Assembly: GCF_000497445.1 (NCBI RefSeq)
Contig: NZ_CM002285.1
Span: 1,507,479 to 1,549,788, forward strand
Reading direction: 5' to 3'
Origin: Streptomyces roseochromogenus subsp. oscitans DS 12.976
GTDB taxonomy: Bacteria > Actinomycetota > Actinomycetes > Streptomycetales > Streptomycetaceae
DNA: 42,310 nt
Shown here: positions 32,696 through 40,761 of the stretch, one piece after another
Numbering within the stretch: the first letter of the stretch is position 1
Layout: each line of letters starts with the position of its first letter
Position numbers and translations under genes: made by a program
Notes under the pieces: model-generated
The model's input: only the letters and a program-made list of their open reading frames with translations
Databases searched by the model: none
What the model was told of the DNA's origin: nothing

Positions 32696-34264
32696 TCACC
32701 GGACGATCCTGTGCGGTCGGGCTCCCTGAGGTCCCGCCGTGCGCGGTGTGGCGGTGGCCATCACGAAGGGGCCGTAGTCCGCGCCGACGGCGAACCACCC
32801 GCTGTAGGCGTCCGTCGAGTCCTGCGGAGCGTTGGCGTTGGTCTCGACGAACAGCGGCCGTACGGCGAAGCGTCCGTCGGCGGCGAGGCCCTCGTAGTCG
32901 CCGAGGAAGTGCCCCCCGGCGTAAGGGGCCTGGAGCCAGTCGAACACCCGGGAGATACGGCGCTCGGTAGCCCGGTTCTCCGCGCCGCGCGGGAAGGTGA
33001 GCAGCCAGGCGGCGGTGGGCAGGGTCGTGGTGTTCCCGGCGGTGAGGTAGCGCAGGTCGTAGTAGGTGATCGCGACCGTGCCACGTGCGTCGACGCTGAT
33101 GGAGGGTGTGAAGGCGGGTGCGGAGGCAACCTGGTTGACCCGCTGCGGGGCGGACCAGGTCCGGCCACCGTCGGTGGAGTGGGTCAGCTCGACGGAGTTG
33201 TAGGCACCACCGCTGAAGTCCGAGCCCTCGTAGGCGACATACAGCTCACCGGTGTGCGGATCGATGGCGACGTTCGGCAGGTCGCCGCCCGCCCGGAGCG
33301 ACTTGGTCACATCGGTGGGGGCGTTGGGATCGGCTTCGGGTACGGACGTGTCCTTGGCGAGGGTGACCGGCTTGCTCCACGTACGGCCCTGGTCGGTCGA
33401 TTTCACGACGGCGAAGTGCAGGTCGGTGGGGGTGAAGGTGCCGGTCGTGTAGTCGATGTCGTACGTCTGCCAGTCGAAGACGTCGTAGAGGGTGTCGGTG
33501 CGCGGGTCGACGACGATGACATTGCCGATGGTCTGCGAGTGCGGGACGACCGAGGTGTCCACGAACGGGCGGGCCGTGGACCAGTGCCGTCCGCCGTCGT
33601 GGGTGACGGAGATGTAGGAGGGCCCGTCGTAGATCTTGGCGGGGTCGTCCTCGTCGATGCGGTCCCAGACCTGGTAGGCGACGCCCGGGTGGACGGGGTC
33701 GGCGGTGACGGAGTTCTTGTCGTTGCTGAACTGGGCCTGTGTGTCATCGATCAGAGGAGTCGTCCGCATCCAGGTGCGTCCACCGTCGTACGACGTCGAG
33801 GCGGCCACACCGTTGCGCGCGTCGGTCGCGTCGAACACGAGGCCGCTGGCGTAGACCGTGCCGTCGGGGCCGGTGCTCACCCAACCGTCCGACGCACGCT
33901 GGTAGCCGAGCCCGCCCGGCGCGCAGTGCGAGAACGGCAGCGGGGTCTCGGTGAAGTGCCGTCCGTCGTGGGTGTACGTGGCGGTCAGGCCCCGGGCGCC
34001 GCCGTTGGACCAGCGGTCCTGCTGGAAGATGCCGACCGCGTCGCGCGGGTCGCGCGGGGAGACAGTGACGTACGGCTCGTCCTCCGCGGAGGGGTAGTTG
34101 GTGCCGGTGCCGTCGCCGCTGATGTCGCAGGCGGCGTAGGGGTCACCGGGCGAGACGGGACGGACCGGCTGTGCTTCGCCCGCGGCCGTGGCACTGCCCA
34201 CAGCGGCGACGAGCAGAAACGCGGCCGCGGTGGCCACGAGAGACGCTCTTGTGCGTGTGCGCAC
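32696..34264 (-). CDS. Secreted sialidase-like (BNR/Asp-box) protein
   Basis: 522-residue exported protein. A short Arg-rich start (VRTRTRASL) and signal peptide end near AAGEAQP. The six-bladed sialidase fold is marked by five Asp boxes: TYTHDGRHFTE (degenerate), SYDGGRTWM, THDGGRHWS, STDQGRTWS and STDGGRTWS. Asp-rich turns such as VVDPRTDTLYDVFDW and VAIDPHTGELYVAYEG occur between blades. The sialidase Arg triad is not clear, so exo-sialidase activity is not claimed. The GTG at 34264 lacks a strong ribosome site. It lies upstream of the large propeller gene on the same strand, 119 nt apart. Confidence 0.85.
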   Translation of the reverse strand: MRTRTRASLVATAAAFLLVAAVGSATAAGEAQPVRPVSPGDPYAACDISGDGTGTNYPSAEDEPYVTVSPRDPRDAVGIFQQDRWSNGGARGLTATYTHDGRHFTETPLPFSHCAPGGLGYQRASDGWVSTGPDGTVYASGLVFDATDARNGVAASTSYDGGRTWMRTTPLIDDTQAQFSNDKNSVTADPVHPGVAYQVWDRIDEDDPAKIYDGPSYISVTHDGGRHWSTARPFVDTSVVPHSQTIGNVIVVDPRTDTLYDVFDWQTYDIDYTTGTFTPTDLHFAVVKSTDQGRTWSKPVTLAKDTSVPEADPNAPTDVTKSLRAGGDLPNVAIDPHTGELYVAYEGSDFSGGAYNSVELTHSTDGGRTWSAPQRVNQVASAPAFTPSISVDARGTVAITYYDLRYLTAGNTTTLPTAAWLLTFPRGAENRATERRISRVFDWLQAPYAGGHFLGDYEGLAADGRFAVRPLFVETNANAPQDSTDAYSGWFAVGADYGPFVMATATPRTAGPQGARPHRIVR

Positions 34265-34629
34265 GACGGAACCCCCAACTCTCCGAAGAACGGGCTGGCT
34301 TGGGCTGTACTTGCGCAGACACGGTCCCAGTGTCACCGACACACGTCACCGAGACATTCACCGGGACATTCACCGGGACAGGAGTGGACACGAGTCGCCC
34401 GGTGAGCGTAGCCCCGCGCCGGGTGAGCGGAGTTGGTGGAAGCGGTCAAAGACACGTCAATTGTTGGGGCGAGGGGCCAGTGCCCCTGAGCACACGAGAG
34501 CCGGGGGGAGCCGAGGTGCCGTTCCCGGCGGCGAGGAAGGCGTCGTACCGAGGCTCGCCGGTGCTGCGCCCACGGTCGCGGTGAGATCGTGATCGTCGGC
34601 GAGCTTCGCGACGGCCCGGTGGGAGGCGG
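34265..34629. other. 365-bp region upstream of the Asp-box gene
   Basis: It contains the 12-bp direct repeats and a small hairpin AGGGGC-CAGT-GCCCCT (34472-34487), which may help end the TetR transcript arriving from the right. No open frame in it has a ribosome site plus protein-like composition. Confidence 0.5.
34353..34376. repeat. Two 12-bp direct repeats upstream of the Asp-box gene
   Basis: GACATTCACCGG occurs at 34353-34364 and 34365-34376, preceded by two looser GTCACCGA copies. They lie about 90-110 nt upstream of the leftward start at 34264 and could be activator sites. Confidence 0.55.
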
Positions 34630-35190
34630 CTACGCCAGGAGGCGCAGTCTGGCCAGCCACATCACCTCCTCGCGGCTGCGGCCGCTGTGGTCGGCGGCGA
34701 TGAAGTGGCTGCCGATGCGCAGCGAGTAGGTGAGCAGGCAGCGGACCTCGACCTCGTCCTCGTCGGGACAGAAGGCGCCGAACAGTGAACGCAGGTACTC
34801 CATGCGCCGGTTGTCCACCTGCCGGAGCCACTGTGCGACGGCTTCGTCATGCCGGGCCCAGTCGCGGATCGCGAGCTCCACGGCGACGCCGGTCGCCGGG
34901 CCGTCACCGGCCGAGGCAACGACCGTGAACAGCCGCTCAAGCCTGGCCCTGGCATCTCCACCGTCCCGCTCGACCTGCTCGATCACCTTCTCCGTGACCT
35001 CCCGCTCCCACGTGTCGAGCATGTCGGCGAGGAGCGCCCCCCGGTTGGCGAAGTACCCGTAGAACCCGCCCTTGCTGACGCGGAGCGCCTGCGCCAGCGA
35101 CTCGACCCGGACGGCTTCCGGGCCACCGGCGGCCAACGCCCGCAGCCCCTCCTCGATCCACTTGGCGCGAGGCGTGCGTGTCACGCCCAT
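34630..35190 (-). CDS. TetR family repressor paired with DUF2867 gene
   Basis: 186-residue repressor. The helix-turn-helix is at about residues 8-55: WIEEGLRALAAGGPEAVRVE, then LAQALRVSKGGFYGYFANRG. The C-terminal ligand domain, with RDWARHDEAVAQWLRQVDNRR, resembles the TetR_C-type seen in regulators of lipid and xenobiotic genes; the ligand is unknown. The ATG at 35190 has GGGGAG about 8 nt upstream. Two near-palindromic operators lie within 85 nt of its start, between it and the divergent DUF2867 gene, which it probably represses together with itself. Confidence 0.92.
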   Translation of the reverse strand: MGVTRTPRAKWIEEGLRALAAGGPEAVRVESLAQALRVSKGGFYGYFANRGALLADMLDTWEREVTEKVIEQVERDGGDARARLERLFTVVASAGDGPATGVAVELAIRDWARHDEAVAQWLRQVDNRRMEYLRSLFGAFCPDEDEVEVRCLLTYSLRIGSHFIAADHSGRSREEVMWLARLRLLA

Positions 35191-35221
35191 GATGTGTCTC
35201 CCCTCACACGTCTCACATCGA

Positions 35222-35274
35222 CTATACGGTGCCGTATAGGTCCCTCTAGCCTTCGGCTATACGGCACCGTATAG
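35222..35274. promoter_or_regulatory. Double TetR operator
   Basis: CTATACGGTGCCGTATAG (35222-35239) and CTATACGGCACCGTATAG (35257-35274) each have perfect 8-bp arms CTATACGG/CCGTATAG around 2 nt. The second is the exact reverse complement of the first, 35 bp apart centre to centre, so the whole block could also fold into a long hairpin. It covers the divergent promoters of the TetR and DUF2867 genes. Confidence 0.88.
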
Positions 35275-35299
35275 ATAATCGTATGGACAGGGGCCTGCC

Positions 35300-35914
35300 T
35301 TGAGACTCCCCGCAACCGCGCACACCTCCCGTCCCTGGCGGATCCACGAGATCGCCGGCGACTTCCATCTCGAGGACGTGTGGGCGCTCCCGACACCCGG
35401 CGGCCGCGACGACCTCCCGTACCTGGTCCGCCAGTTCACGAGCGGCGACTTCGTGGAGAACAGCACCTCCCAGGTGGCGCGCCTGCTCTTCGCGGTCCGC
35501 TGGAAACTCGGGGCACTGCTCGGCTGGGACAAGCCCGGCACCGGCGTCGGCGGGCGCGTGCGCACCCTCCACGACCGCTTGCCGGAAGATCTCCGCGACG
35601 CTCCCCGGGGACCTGCCTTCCGCGGGGGCACGTTCACGCCCCTCTATCTGACGCGGGACGAGTGGGCGGCCGAGATGGCGAACCAGACCGTGCACGCGGT
35701 GCTGCACGTCGGCTGGGTTCCGGACGACTCCGGCGGCTACCGCGGCCAGATGGCCATCCTGGTGAAGCCCAACGGGCTGTTCGGCGCCCTCTACATGGCA
35801 GCCATCAAGCCCTTCAGATACCTCGGGGTGTATCCGGCGCTGCACCGCGCGATCGGACGCACGTGGCAGGCCAACGCCAGCGAAAGGGCACGGGCTGATC
35901 GGGGGCAGCAGTAG
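35300..35914 (+). CDS. DUF2867 domain protein
   Basis: 204-residue cytoplasmic protein of the DUF2867 family, seen elsewhere next to TetR regulators; the biochemical role is unknown. The N-terminal LPATAHTSRPWRIHEIAGDF, then LEDVWALPTPGGRDDLPYLV, are typical of the family. WVPDDSGGYRGQMAILVKPNG and AAIKPFRYLGVYPALHRAIGR mark the conserved C-terminal part, a lipid-binding-like fold being possible. The start is a TTG at 35300 with CAGGGG 7 nt upstream; the nearby ATG at 35283 is out of frame. Expression is probably released when the TetR protein binds its ligand. Confidence 0.85.
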   Translation: MRLPATAHTSRPWRIHEIAGDFHLEDVWALPTPGGRDDLPYLVRQFTSGDFVENSTSQVARLLFAVRWKLGALLGWDKPGTGVGGRVRTLHDRLPEDLRDAPRGPAFRGGTFTPLYLTRDEWAAEMANQTVHAVLHVGWVPDDSGGYRGQMAILVKPNGLFGALYMAAIKPFRYLGVYPALHRAIGRTWQANASERARADRGQQ

Positions 35915-36015
35915 GCGCAACTGGTGCCGCAACGCGAACATCACGGCTGTAGCCCTCATCTGCCGGGACCAGTGACGCTGGGAGTCTGGTGCGTCGCGGG
36001 ACGATCTGAGGGTCG

Positions 36016-36043
36016 CCGCAGCCGGGCGGGCCGACGGCTGCGG
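36016..36043. terminator. Terminator hairpin between converging DUF2867 and kinase genes
   Basis: CCGCAGCCG (36016-36024) and CGGCTGCGG (36035-36043) form a perfect 9-bp stem with a 10-nt loop, ending 4 nt before the kinase stop codon. Confidence 0.65.
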
Positions 36044-36047
36044 ACCG

Positions 36048-37505
36048 TCAGCGAGGCGTGGCGGCGGAGTCGGCCGTAGGCGTCGTAGGAGGGCGTTCGA
36101 CGCGGGAGGCGGGGTCGAGGGTGAAGCCGATGACCGCGCCGCCGCCGGGCCGGTTGCGGGCGAAGGCGGTGCCGCCGTGGGTGACGGCGACGGCGTGCAC
36201 GATCGCCAGACCCAGCCCGGAGCCGGGCAGGCTGCGGGCGCTGTCGGCGCGGTAGAAGCGGTCGAAGACACGGGGCAGGTCGGCCTCGGCGATGCCCGGT
36301 CCGCGGTCGCGCACCTCCACGCGCGTGCCCTTGATCGCGACTTCTACCGGCTCGGTGCCGTCCTGGTCGAACTTGGCGGCGTTCTCCAGCAGGTTGGTCA
36401 GCGCCCGCTGTATCGCGGCGGGCCGGGCCCGTACGACGGTGCTGTCGGCCTCGACGAGGATCTCCCGGCCGGTACGGCGCCGGGCCAGGGCGGCCGCCTC
36501 CTCGGCCACGCCGCTCAGCGCGGTGTCCGCGGGCTGTTCGGCGTCCCGGTCGCCGGCCGCGAGTTCCACCAGCTCGTTGACGAGGTTGACCAGTTCACGG
36601 GTCTCGCTCTTCATGTCCGCGATCAGGTCCGCCTTGGCCTGCGGCGGCAGCCGGTCGATGCGGTCCAGGAGGGCCACGTTGGTCTGCAACGAGGTCAGCG
36701 GGGTGCGCAGTTCGTGCCCGGCGTCCTGCACCAGCCGCCGCTGCACCTCCTCCGAGGCGGCGAGCCGGCCCAGCATCCCGTCGAACGCCCGCCCCAGCCG
36801 GCCGACTTCGTCCGGCCCGGCGACCGGGACCGCCGTGTCCAGCCGACCGGTGCGGGCCACGTCCTCGGCGACCCGCGTCAGCCGGACCAGCCGCCCGGCG
36901 ATCCTGCGCGCCAGCCACCAGCCCGCCAGGCCGGCCACGACGATGACGGTGGCGCTCAGCTCGACGGTGCGTTCCTGCAGCTCCCTGAGCAGGACCTCGG
37001 TGTCGCTGTACTGCTGGGCAACTTGTACGGCGCCCCGCCCGCCGCCGAGTGCGACGGTGGCGACTCGGTAACGGTCCCCCTCGATCTCGGCCTTGTAGTA
37101 GATGGTGTGGCCGGCCGTGGCGTGCGAGGCCGCGGCGCGGTCGGCCACGCGGACCGGCAGCACGGGGTAGCCGTGTTCCTCGACGCGGCCCGCGGGACCG
37201 AGGACCTGGACATCGGTACGGATGCGGCGCGAGAGGTCGTCGCGGGGGCCGTCGTGGTCGGGGCTGGCGCTGAAGTAGTCCGACGGCGACAGATGTCGCT
37301 GGGCGACCTGCTGGTGCAGGTCGCTGACGACGCCGCGGAAGACGCCGTCCTGGTCGACCCGCACCATCCGCGCCGCCGCGTTGTAGCTCAGGAAGCCTCC
37401 GAGGAGGGTGGTGGCGGCGGTGACGCAGGCGAACGAGAGGGCGAACACGGTGCCCAGGCTGCGGCGGGGGTGCAGGATGGCGAGCCGTTGTCGCGCGTGG
37501 TCCAT
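36048..37505 (-). CDS. Membrane sensor histidine kinase
   Basis: 485-residue sensor kinase. Transmembrane helices at about residues 19-40 and 180-198 enclose an extracellular sensor of about 140 residues. Then come a HAMP domain (about 200-250), the HisKA helix with phospho-acceptor His264 in DAGHELRTPLTSLQ, and the HATPase domain with NLLENAAKF (N box), DRGPGI (G1), FDRFYRAD (F box) and GSGLGLAIV (G2). The Pro/Ala-rich tail follows. The ATG at 37505 is chosen by GGAGAAAG 9 nt upstream. No response regulator lies upstream or downstream in the window, so its partner is unlinked. The signal is unknown. Confidence 0.92.
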   Translation of the reverse strand: MDHARQRLAILHPRRSLGTVFALSFACVTAATTLLGGFLSYNAAARMVRVDQDGVFRGVVSDLHQQVAQRHLSPSDYFSASPDHDGPRDDLSRRIRTDVQVLGPAGRVEEHGYPVLPVRVADRAAASHATAGHTIYYKAEIEGDRYRVATVALGGGRGAVQVAQQYSDTEVLLRELQERTVELSATVIVVAGLAGWWLARRIAGRLVRLTRVAEDVARTGRLDTAVPVAGPDEVGRLGRAFDGMLGRLAASEEVQRRLVQDAGHELRTPLTSLQTNVALLDRIDRLPPQAKADLIADMKSETRELVNLVNELVELAAGDRDAEQPADTALSGVAEEAAALARRRTGREILVEADSTVVRARPAAIQRALTNLLENAAKFDQDGTEPVEVAIKGTRVEVRDRGPGIAEADLPRVFDRFYRADSARSLPGSGLGLAIVHAVAVTHGGTAFARNRPGGGAVIGFTLDPASRVERPPTTPTADSAATPR

Positions 37506-37695
37506 TGGGTACGGCTTTCTCCGGAGCGGTCGGCGCGCCCGCCAGTGTGCCAAGCCGACGGCTGCCGCGGCAGCTCATGACGGCCGTCGCCGACTGCTCT
37601 TACTGGCCTCTCACCGGGCCTTATGCACTTGCCCGAGGAGGCACGTTCTCTTACCGGAGTTGACCGGAGCCAAGCGCGGCGTCAGCCGGGAAGAC

Positions 37696-37734
37696 GGAGG
37701 GCCGCCGGCACATCGGCTGCCGGCCGGCCCCTCC
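37696..37734 (-). terminator. Terminator hairpin after the DedA gene
   Basis: Imperfect GC-rich hairpin: the left arm begins GGAGGGCCG (37696) and the right arm ends CGGCCCCTCC (37734), with an inner CCGGCA/TGCCGG stem. It lies 15 nt beyond the DedA stop on the minus strand. A separate perfect palindrome GCTGACGTCAGC (37742-37753) overlaps that stop. Confidence 0.6.
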
Positions 37735-37748
37735 AGGGAGAGCTGACG

Positions 37749-38399
37749 TCAGCGGCTGGCCGCGCGACGGGAGCGGACCACCTCGATCAGCACGGGCAGC
37801 AGCGACAGCGCGATGATCAGCCCGATCGCCGGCAGCAGATACGAGTCGATGCTGCCCTTGAGGGAGTCGCCGAGCCGGTAGCCGAGCAGGATCACCCCGA
37901 GCGTCCACGCCGTGCCACCGACCACGTTCCAGATCAGGAACGCCCCGGCCCGCATGCCCAGCACCCCGGCCACCGGGTTGAGGAACGTACGCACGATGGG
38001 CACGAACCGCGCCAGCACCACCGCCTTGCCCGCGCCGTACCGGGTGAAGTACGCCTCCGCCTTGTCGACGTACTCCTGCTTGAACAGCCGCGAGTCCGGC
38101 CGGGCGAACAGTTTCGGTCCGAGCCGCGCTCCCAGCAGATGCCCGAGCTGCGCCCCGGCGATCGCGCACAGCGGCGCACCGACCAGCAGTCCTGGCAGGG
38201 ACAGGTGGAAGCCCGGCCGGTCGAAGACCTGGTCCGCCGCTCCGGCGGCACCGACCCCGGCCAGGAACAGCAGGGAGTCACCAGGCAGGAAGAAGCCCAC
38301 GAGCAGTCCGGTCTCGGCGAACACGATCGCCAGGATGCCGGCCAGCCCGAAGGCGGTGATCATCGACTGGGCATCCAGCACATTGACAGCGAGCTCCAA
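37749..38399 (-). CDS. DedA/SNARE-associated membrane protein
   Basis: 216-residue polytopic membrane protein of the DedA (VTT domain) family, linked to undecaprenyl-phosphate or phospholipid flipping. Family signatures include ETGLLVGFFLPGDSLLFLAG near residue 28, GAQLGHLLGARLGPKLF near 84, ARFVPIVRTFLNPVAGVLGM near 133 and the following NVVGGTAWTLGVILLGYRLG. The start is a TTG at 38399 with AGGAG 6 nt upstream, giving MELAVNVLDAQSM; longer readings overlap the upstream small gene. That gene ends 10 nt before this start, so the two are probably co-transcribed. Confidence 0.92.
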   Translation of the reverse strand: MELAVNVLDAQSMITAFGLAGILAIVFAETGLLVGFFLPGDSLLFLAGVGAAGAADQVFDRPGFHLSLPGLLVGAPLCAIAGAQLGHLLGARLGPKLFARPDSRLFKQEYVDKAEAYFTRYGAGKAVVLARFVPIVRTFLNPVAGVLGMRAGAFLIWNVVGGTAWTLGVILLGYRLGDSLKGSIDSYLLPAIGLIIALSLLPVLIEVVRSRRAASR

Positions 38400-38409
38400 C
38401 GCGGGCTCC

Positions 38410-38673
38410 TCAGGGGGTGGTTGACGTATGACACGGATCACACGGACGGAGGTCGGCGTGCCAGCCTCCCGCGCCCGCGCCCGTGTCCGGGTCGAGGGCG
38501 CCAACGGTGACCAGTCCGATGATGACGGTTCCCAGCAGCACCCGGTGAACGACCACCGCTGTCATCCAGAACGGTGCGACCTCGACCGTCCAGCGCCGCT
38601 GCGTCCGCCGGTCCGACAGCGTCACCCGTTCTGGCGGGACCGCGATCACCTCGTCCTCCGCCCCCGCGTCCAT
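38410..38673 (-). CDS. Small membrane protein upstream of DedA (hypothetical)
   Basis: 87-residue predicted protein of no family I recognise. A charged start (MDAGAEDEVIAVPPERVTL, then SDRRTQRRWTVEVAPFW) is followed by a single hydrophobic helix, VLLGTVIIGLVTVGAL, and a short Cys-containing tail. The ATG is at 38673, with no strong ribosome site. The stop TGA is part of the TGAGGAG ribosome site of DedA, which argues that the frame is real. It could also be noncoding; the call is moderate. Confidence 0.5.
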   Translation of the reverse strand: MDAGAEDEVIAVPPERVTLSDRRTQRRWTVEVAPFWMTAVVVHRVLLGTVIIGLVTVGALDPDTGAGAGGWHADLRPCDPCHTSTTP

Positions 38674-38998
38674 CAGGCCACCCTACGGCGACACCAGCCG
38701 CGCTACGGCGCAAGCGGGGACGCACCCGGCGACTTCTGTTCGCCTACGCCGGCCCCCACCTGCGCAACGACTCCTTCCGAGGGTGCCGCGAGGTCCTCTG
38801 GGCACTCGCCACGACGCACGTCCGTAGCCGGTGAAGCCCCGGATCGTCAGTTCTGGCAGGCGCATCCAGCGGCGCTCTTCCACGGGCCGAACCTTCCGGC
38901 AAGTCCCGCCACGGCACCCTGCTCCGGTCCGAAACATCTCCCCGCGCCGTCACGCTCCGGACGACGCCCCAGGTCGGTGGCCGGGACACGGCCCGGCG
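38674..38998. other. 325-bp stretch with no clear gene
   Basis: Open frames exist on both strands, as everywhere at this GC content, but none has a ribosome site or recognised motif. A plus-strand frame contains RRLLFAYAGPHLRNDSF, which looks protein-like but lacks a believable start. I see no strong hairpin or repeat. Confidence 0.4.
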
Positions 38999-39529
38999 TC
39001 AGGACGCGGCAGCAGCCCGCAGGTCTTCGGCCGTCAGCAAGGACAACAGGCTGATGTCTTCTGCCTTGAGGGCCTCGGCGCCGCCTTGCTCCCGGTCGAT
39101 CACGCACAGCGCCTCGTCCACCTGCGCGCCCAGGTTGCGCAGGTCCGCGGTCGACAGCACGATCTGTCCACCGCTGGTGACCACGTCCTCGATGACCAGC
39201 ACCTTCCGGCCCGCAACCTCCGCGCCCTCGGCCAGACGGCACGTGCCATACGGCTTGGCGTGCTGGCGCACGAACGCGCAAGGAAGGCCCGTGTGTCGGC
39301 CGAGCGCGGTCACTACCGGGATACCGCCCATCTCCAGGCCGGCCAGCACCTGCGTGCCGGACGGTACCAGAGGGGCCATCCGCCGGGCGATCTCATCGAG
39401 CAGGACGGGATCCGCCTCGAACCGGTACTTGTCGAAGTACTCCGTGGCAGTACGTCCCGACCGAAGCGTGAACTGGCCGGTCAGATGAGAAGCGGCATGG
39501 ATACGGAGAGCGAGATCAGAATGCGTCAC
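38999..39529 (-). CDS. Orotate phosphoribosyltransferase-like protein (PyrE paralogue)
   Basis: 176-residue type I phosphoribosyltransferase that would join orotate or a similar base to PRPP. LRSGRTATEYFDKYRFE near residue 22 is the OPRTase base-binding segment, KPYGT near 92 is the PRPP loop, and VLVIEDVVTSGG (110-121) is the PRPP signature with the acidic pair E-D. It is outside any pyr cluster, next to an XRE regulator, so it may be a paralogue for base salvage or secondary metabolism. GTG start at 39529 with GGGAGAG about 10 nt upstream; it follows the XRE gene by 86 nt on the same strand. Confidence 0.88.
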   Translation of the reverse strand: MTHSDLALRIHAASHLTGQFTLRSGRTATEYFDKYRFEADPVLLDEIARRMAPLVPSGTQVLAGLEMGGIPVVTALGRHTGLPCAFVRQHAKPYGTCRLAEGAEVAGRKVLVIEDVVTSGGQIVLSTADLRNLGAQVDEALCVIDREQGGAEALKAEDISLLSLLTAEDLRAAAAS

Positions 39530-39615
39530 AGGCGATCACTCTCCCAGCCGTCCCTCCTGACCAGCACACCGGCCCCCCCACGACACTCCACTACGGGATC
39601 GCCCGGACGACGCCT

Positions 39616-40599
39616 CTAGTCCCACTCCCATGTGATGCCGAGGACGCCCGGCCGTATCTGCTGCTCCACGAGGTGGACCGAGCCATGGGCGTTCAGCGTC
39701 AGATCGGCGACCGCCTCGCGAGGGGCGGTTGCCGTGGGGCGGGCGAAGCGGCGGCAGTGGACGGGCAGAGCCGCGCGGTCGAAGCCGACCTGAAGGACGT
39801 ACTGACCACCGCCGTAGGTGAAACCGCGAACGTACTCGTGGCTGGGCGCGCCGGTTCCGTCCTCGAAGCGGTATCCCAGGACCGCGGTCTCCCCGGCTCT
39901 CAACCGCCCGTCGAAGAGCAGCTCGACGACGATCACCCCCGAAGCGCCGTGGCGCCGGATCCGCCCGACCCTGCAGTTGCCGAGACCGCGTACCCGTACC
40001 CGTTCCGTGTCGCAGCCGGGGTCGCCGTGATGGATGGCGAGATAGCGGTCGACGCCATCACGGTGGGCCCGTACGACGTGATGCGAGTCGCGGGCGGTGA
40101 GCTCTCGACAGGCACCGATGTGAACGTGCTCGTAGTGGATCACGGTGTGCAGCCCGCCGTCCGCCGGTGCCGCCAGACTCGCCAGCAGCGATTCGAGCGC
40201 GGCGGCGGGTTCGAGGAGGGTGCGATACGGGCGGGCCGGGGGACGGTCGCTCGTGGCACGTGGACCTATCAGGCGGGTGAGGGCATGCGGGGGAAGCTCC
40301 AGGACCTCCTCGAGCGCGGTGACGGCACGAAGCGACTCGGGCCGCTCGGGCCGCCGTACACCGCGCTGCCAGTAGCTGAGGCTGGTCACACCGACACGTA
40401 TGCCGCGCTGGGCGAGCCGGTGCTGCACGCGATGCAGAGCCAGCCCGCGCGCGGCGAGCGCGGCCCGGAGCGCGGCGGAGAACGGGCCGGTGCGCAGGGC
40501 TTCGGCGAGTTCGGCCTCGGGGGTGGGACGGCGGGGCGAGCCGAGGGCTGGGTCGCCGGGGCGCGGGGTGGCACGGCGATCGGTACTGTGCGCTGCCAT
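39616..40599 (-). CDS. XRE-like helix-turn-helix regulator with large C-terminal domain
   Basis: 327-residue protein. An N-terminal Arg/Pro-rich stretch is followed by a helix-turn-helix at about residues 40-110: LRAALAARGLALHRVQHRLA and QRGIRVGVTSLSYWQRGVRR, ending LELPPHALTRLIG. The C-terminal 200 residues are mostly beta-strand-like (YLAIHHGDPGCDTERVRVRG, GASGVIVVELLFDGRLRAGE) and not recognised; they may be a sensor domain. The ATG at 40599 has a strong GGAGGGG ribosome site. It is divergent from a secreted protease, with a cluster of GTGAAC sites between them that it may bind. Confidence 0.8.
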   Translation of the reverse strand: MAAHSTDRRATPRPGDPALGSPRRPTPEAELAEALRTGPFSAALRAALAARGLALHRVQHRLAQRGIRVGVTSLSYWQRGVRRPERPESLRAVTALEEVLELPPHALTRLIGPRATSDRPPARPYRTLLEPAAALESLLASLAAPADGGLHTVIHYEHVHIGACRELTARDSHHVVRAHRDGVDRYLAIHHGDPGCDTERVRVRGLGNCRVGRIRRHGASGVIVVELLFDGRLRAGETAVLGYRFEDGTGAPSHEYVRGFTYGGGQYVLQVGFDRAALPVHCRRFARPTATAPREAVADLTLNAHGSVHLVEQQIRPGVLGITWEWD

Positions 40600-40641
40600 T
40601 GGGCCCCCTCCCCTCCCCCACCCCCCTCCGATTGTTTATCT

Positions 40642-40673
40642 GTGAACGTTCACTTCCCCGTTCCTGAACGGGG
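40642..40673. promoter_or_regulatory. GTGAAC/GTTCAC palindrome cluster
   Basis: Perfect palindrome GTGAACGTTCAC (40642-40653), then CCCCGTTC-CT-GAACGGGG (40656-40673), a perfect 8-bp hairpin. Two further GTTCAC copies follow near 40713 and 40733. The four related half-sites lie 40-140 nt from the XRE start, and are probably operators for that regulator or for the divergent protease promoter. Confidence 0.65.
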
Positions 40674-40752
40674 CGTTACTTGCGCTGCCAACTGCTGGTA
40701 CCTGCCGTGGCGTTCACAACCGTACGGGTGGAGTTCACTTCGCCGCCAGCCC

Positions 40753-40761
40753 TGTGGATAA
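40753..40761 (-). promoter_or_regulatory. Exact DnaA-box match
   Basis: The minus strand reads TTATCCACA, a perfect consensus DnaA box, about 90 nt upstream of the protease start. A 9-mer with six A/T is rare in DNA this GC-rich. One box alone is not an origin; a regulatory or chance site is likelier. Confidence 0.4.

Noticed and set aside
38574..38834. Plus-strand gene containing RRLLFAYAGPHLRNDSF
   Set aside because: No ribosome site or believable start, low-complexity N-terminal half, and it overlaps the small gene before DedA.
40753..40761. Replication origin at the DnaA box
   Set aside because: Only one box is present, with no cluster and no dnaA or dnaN nearby.
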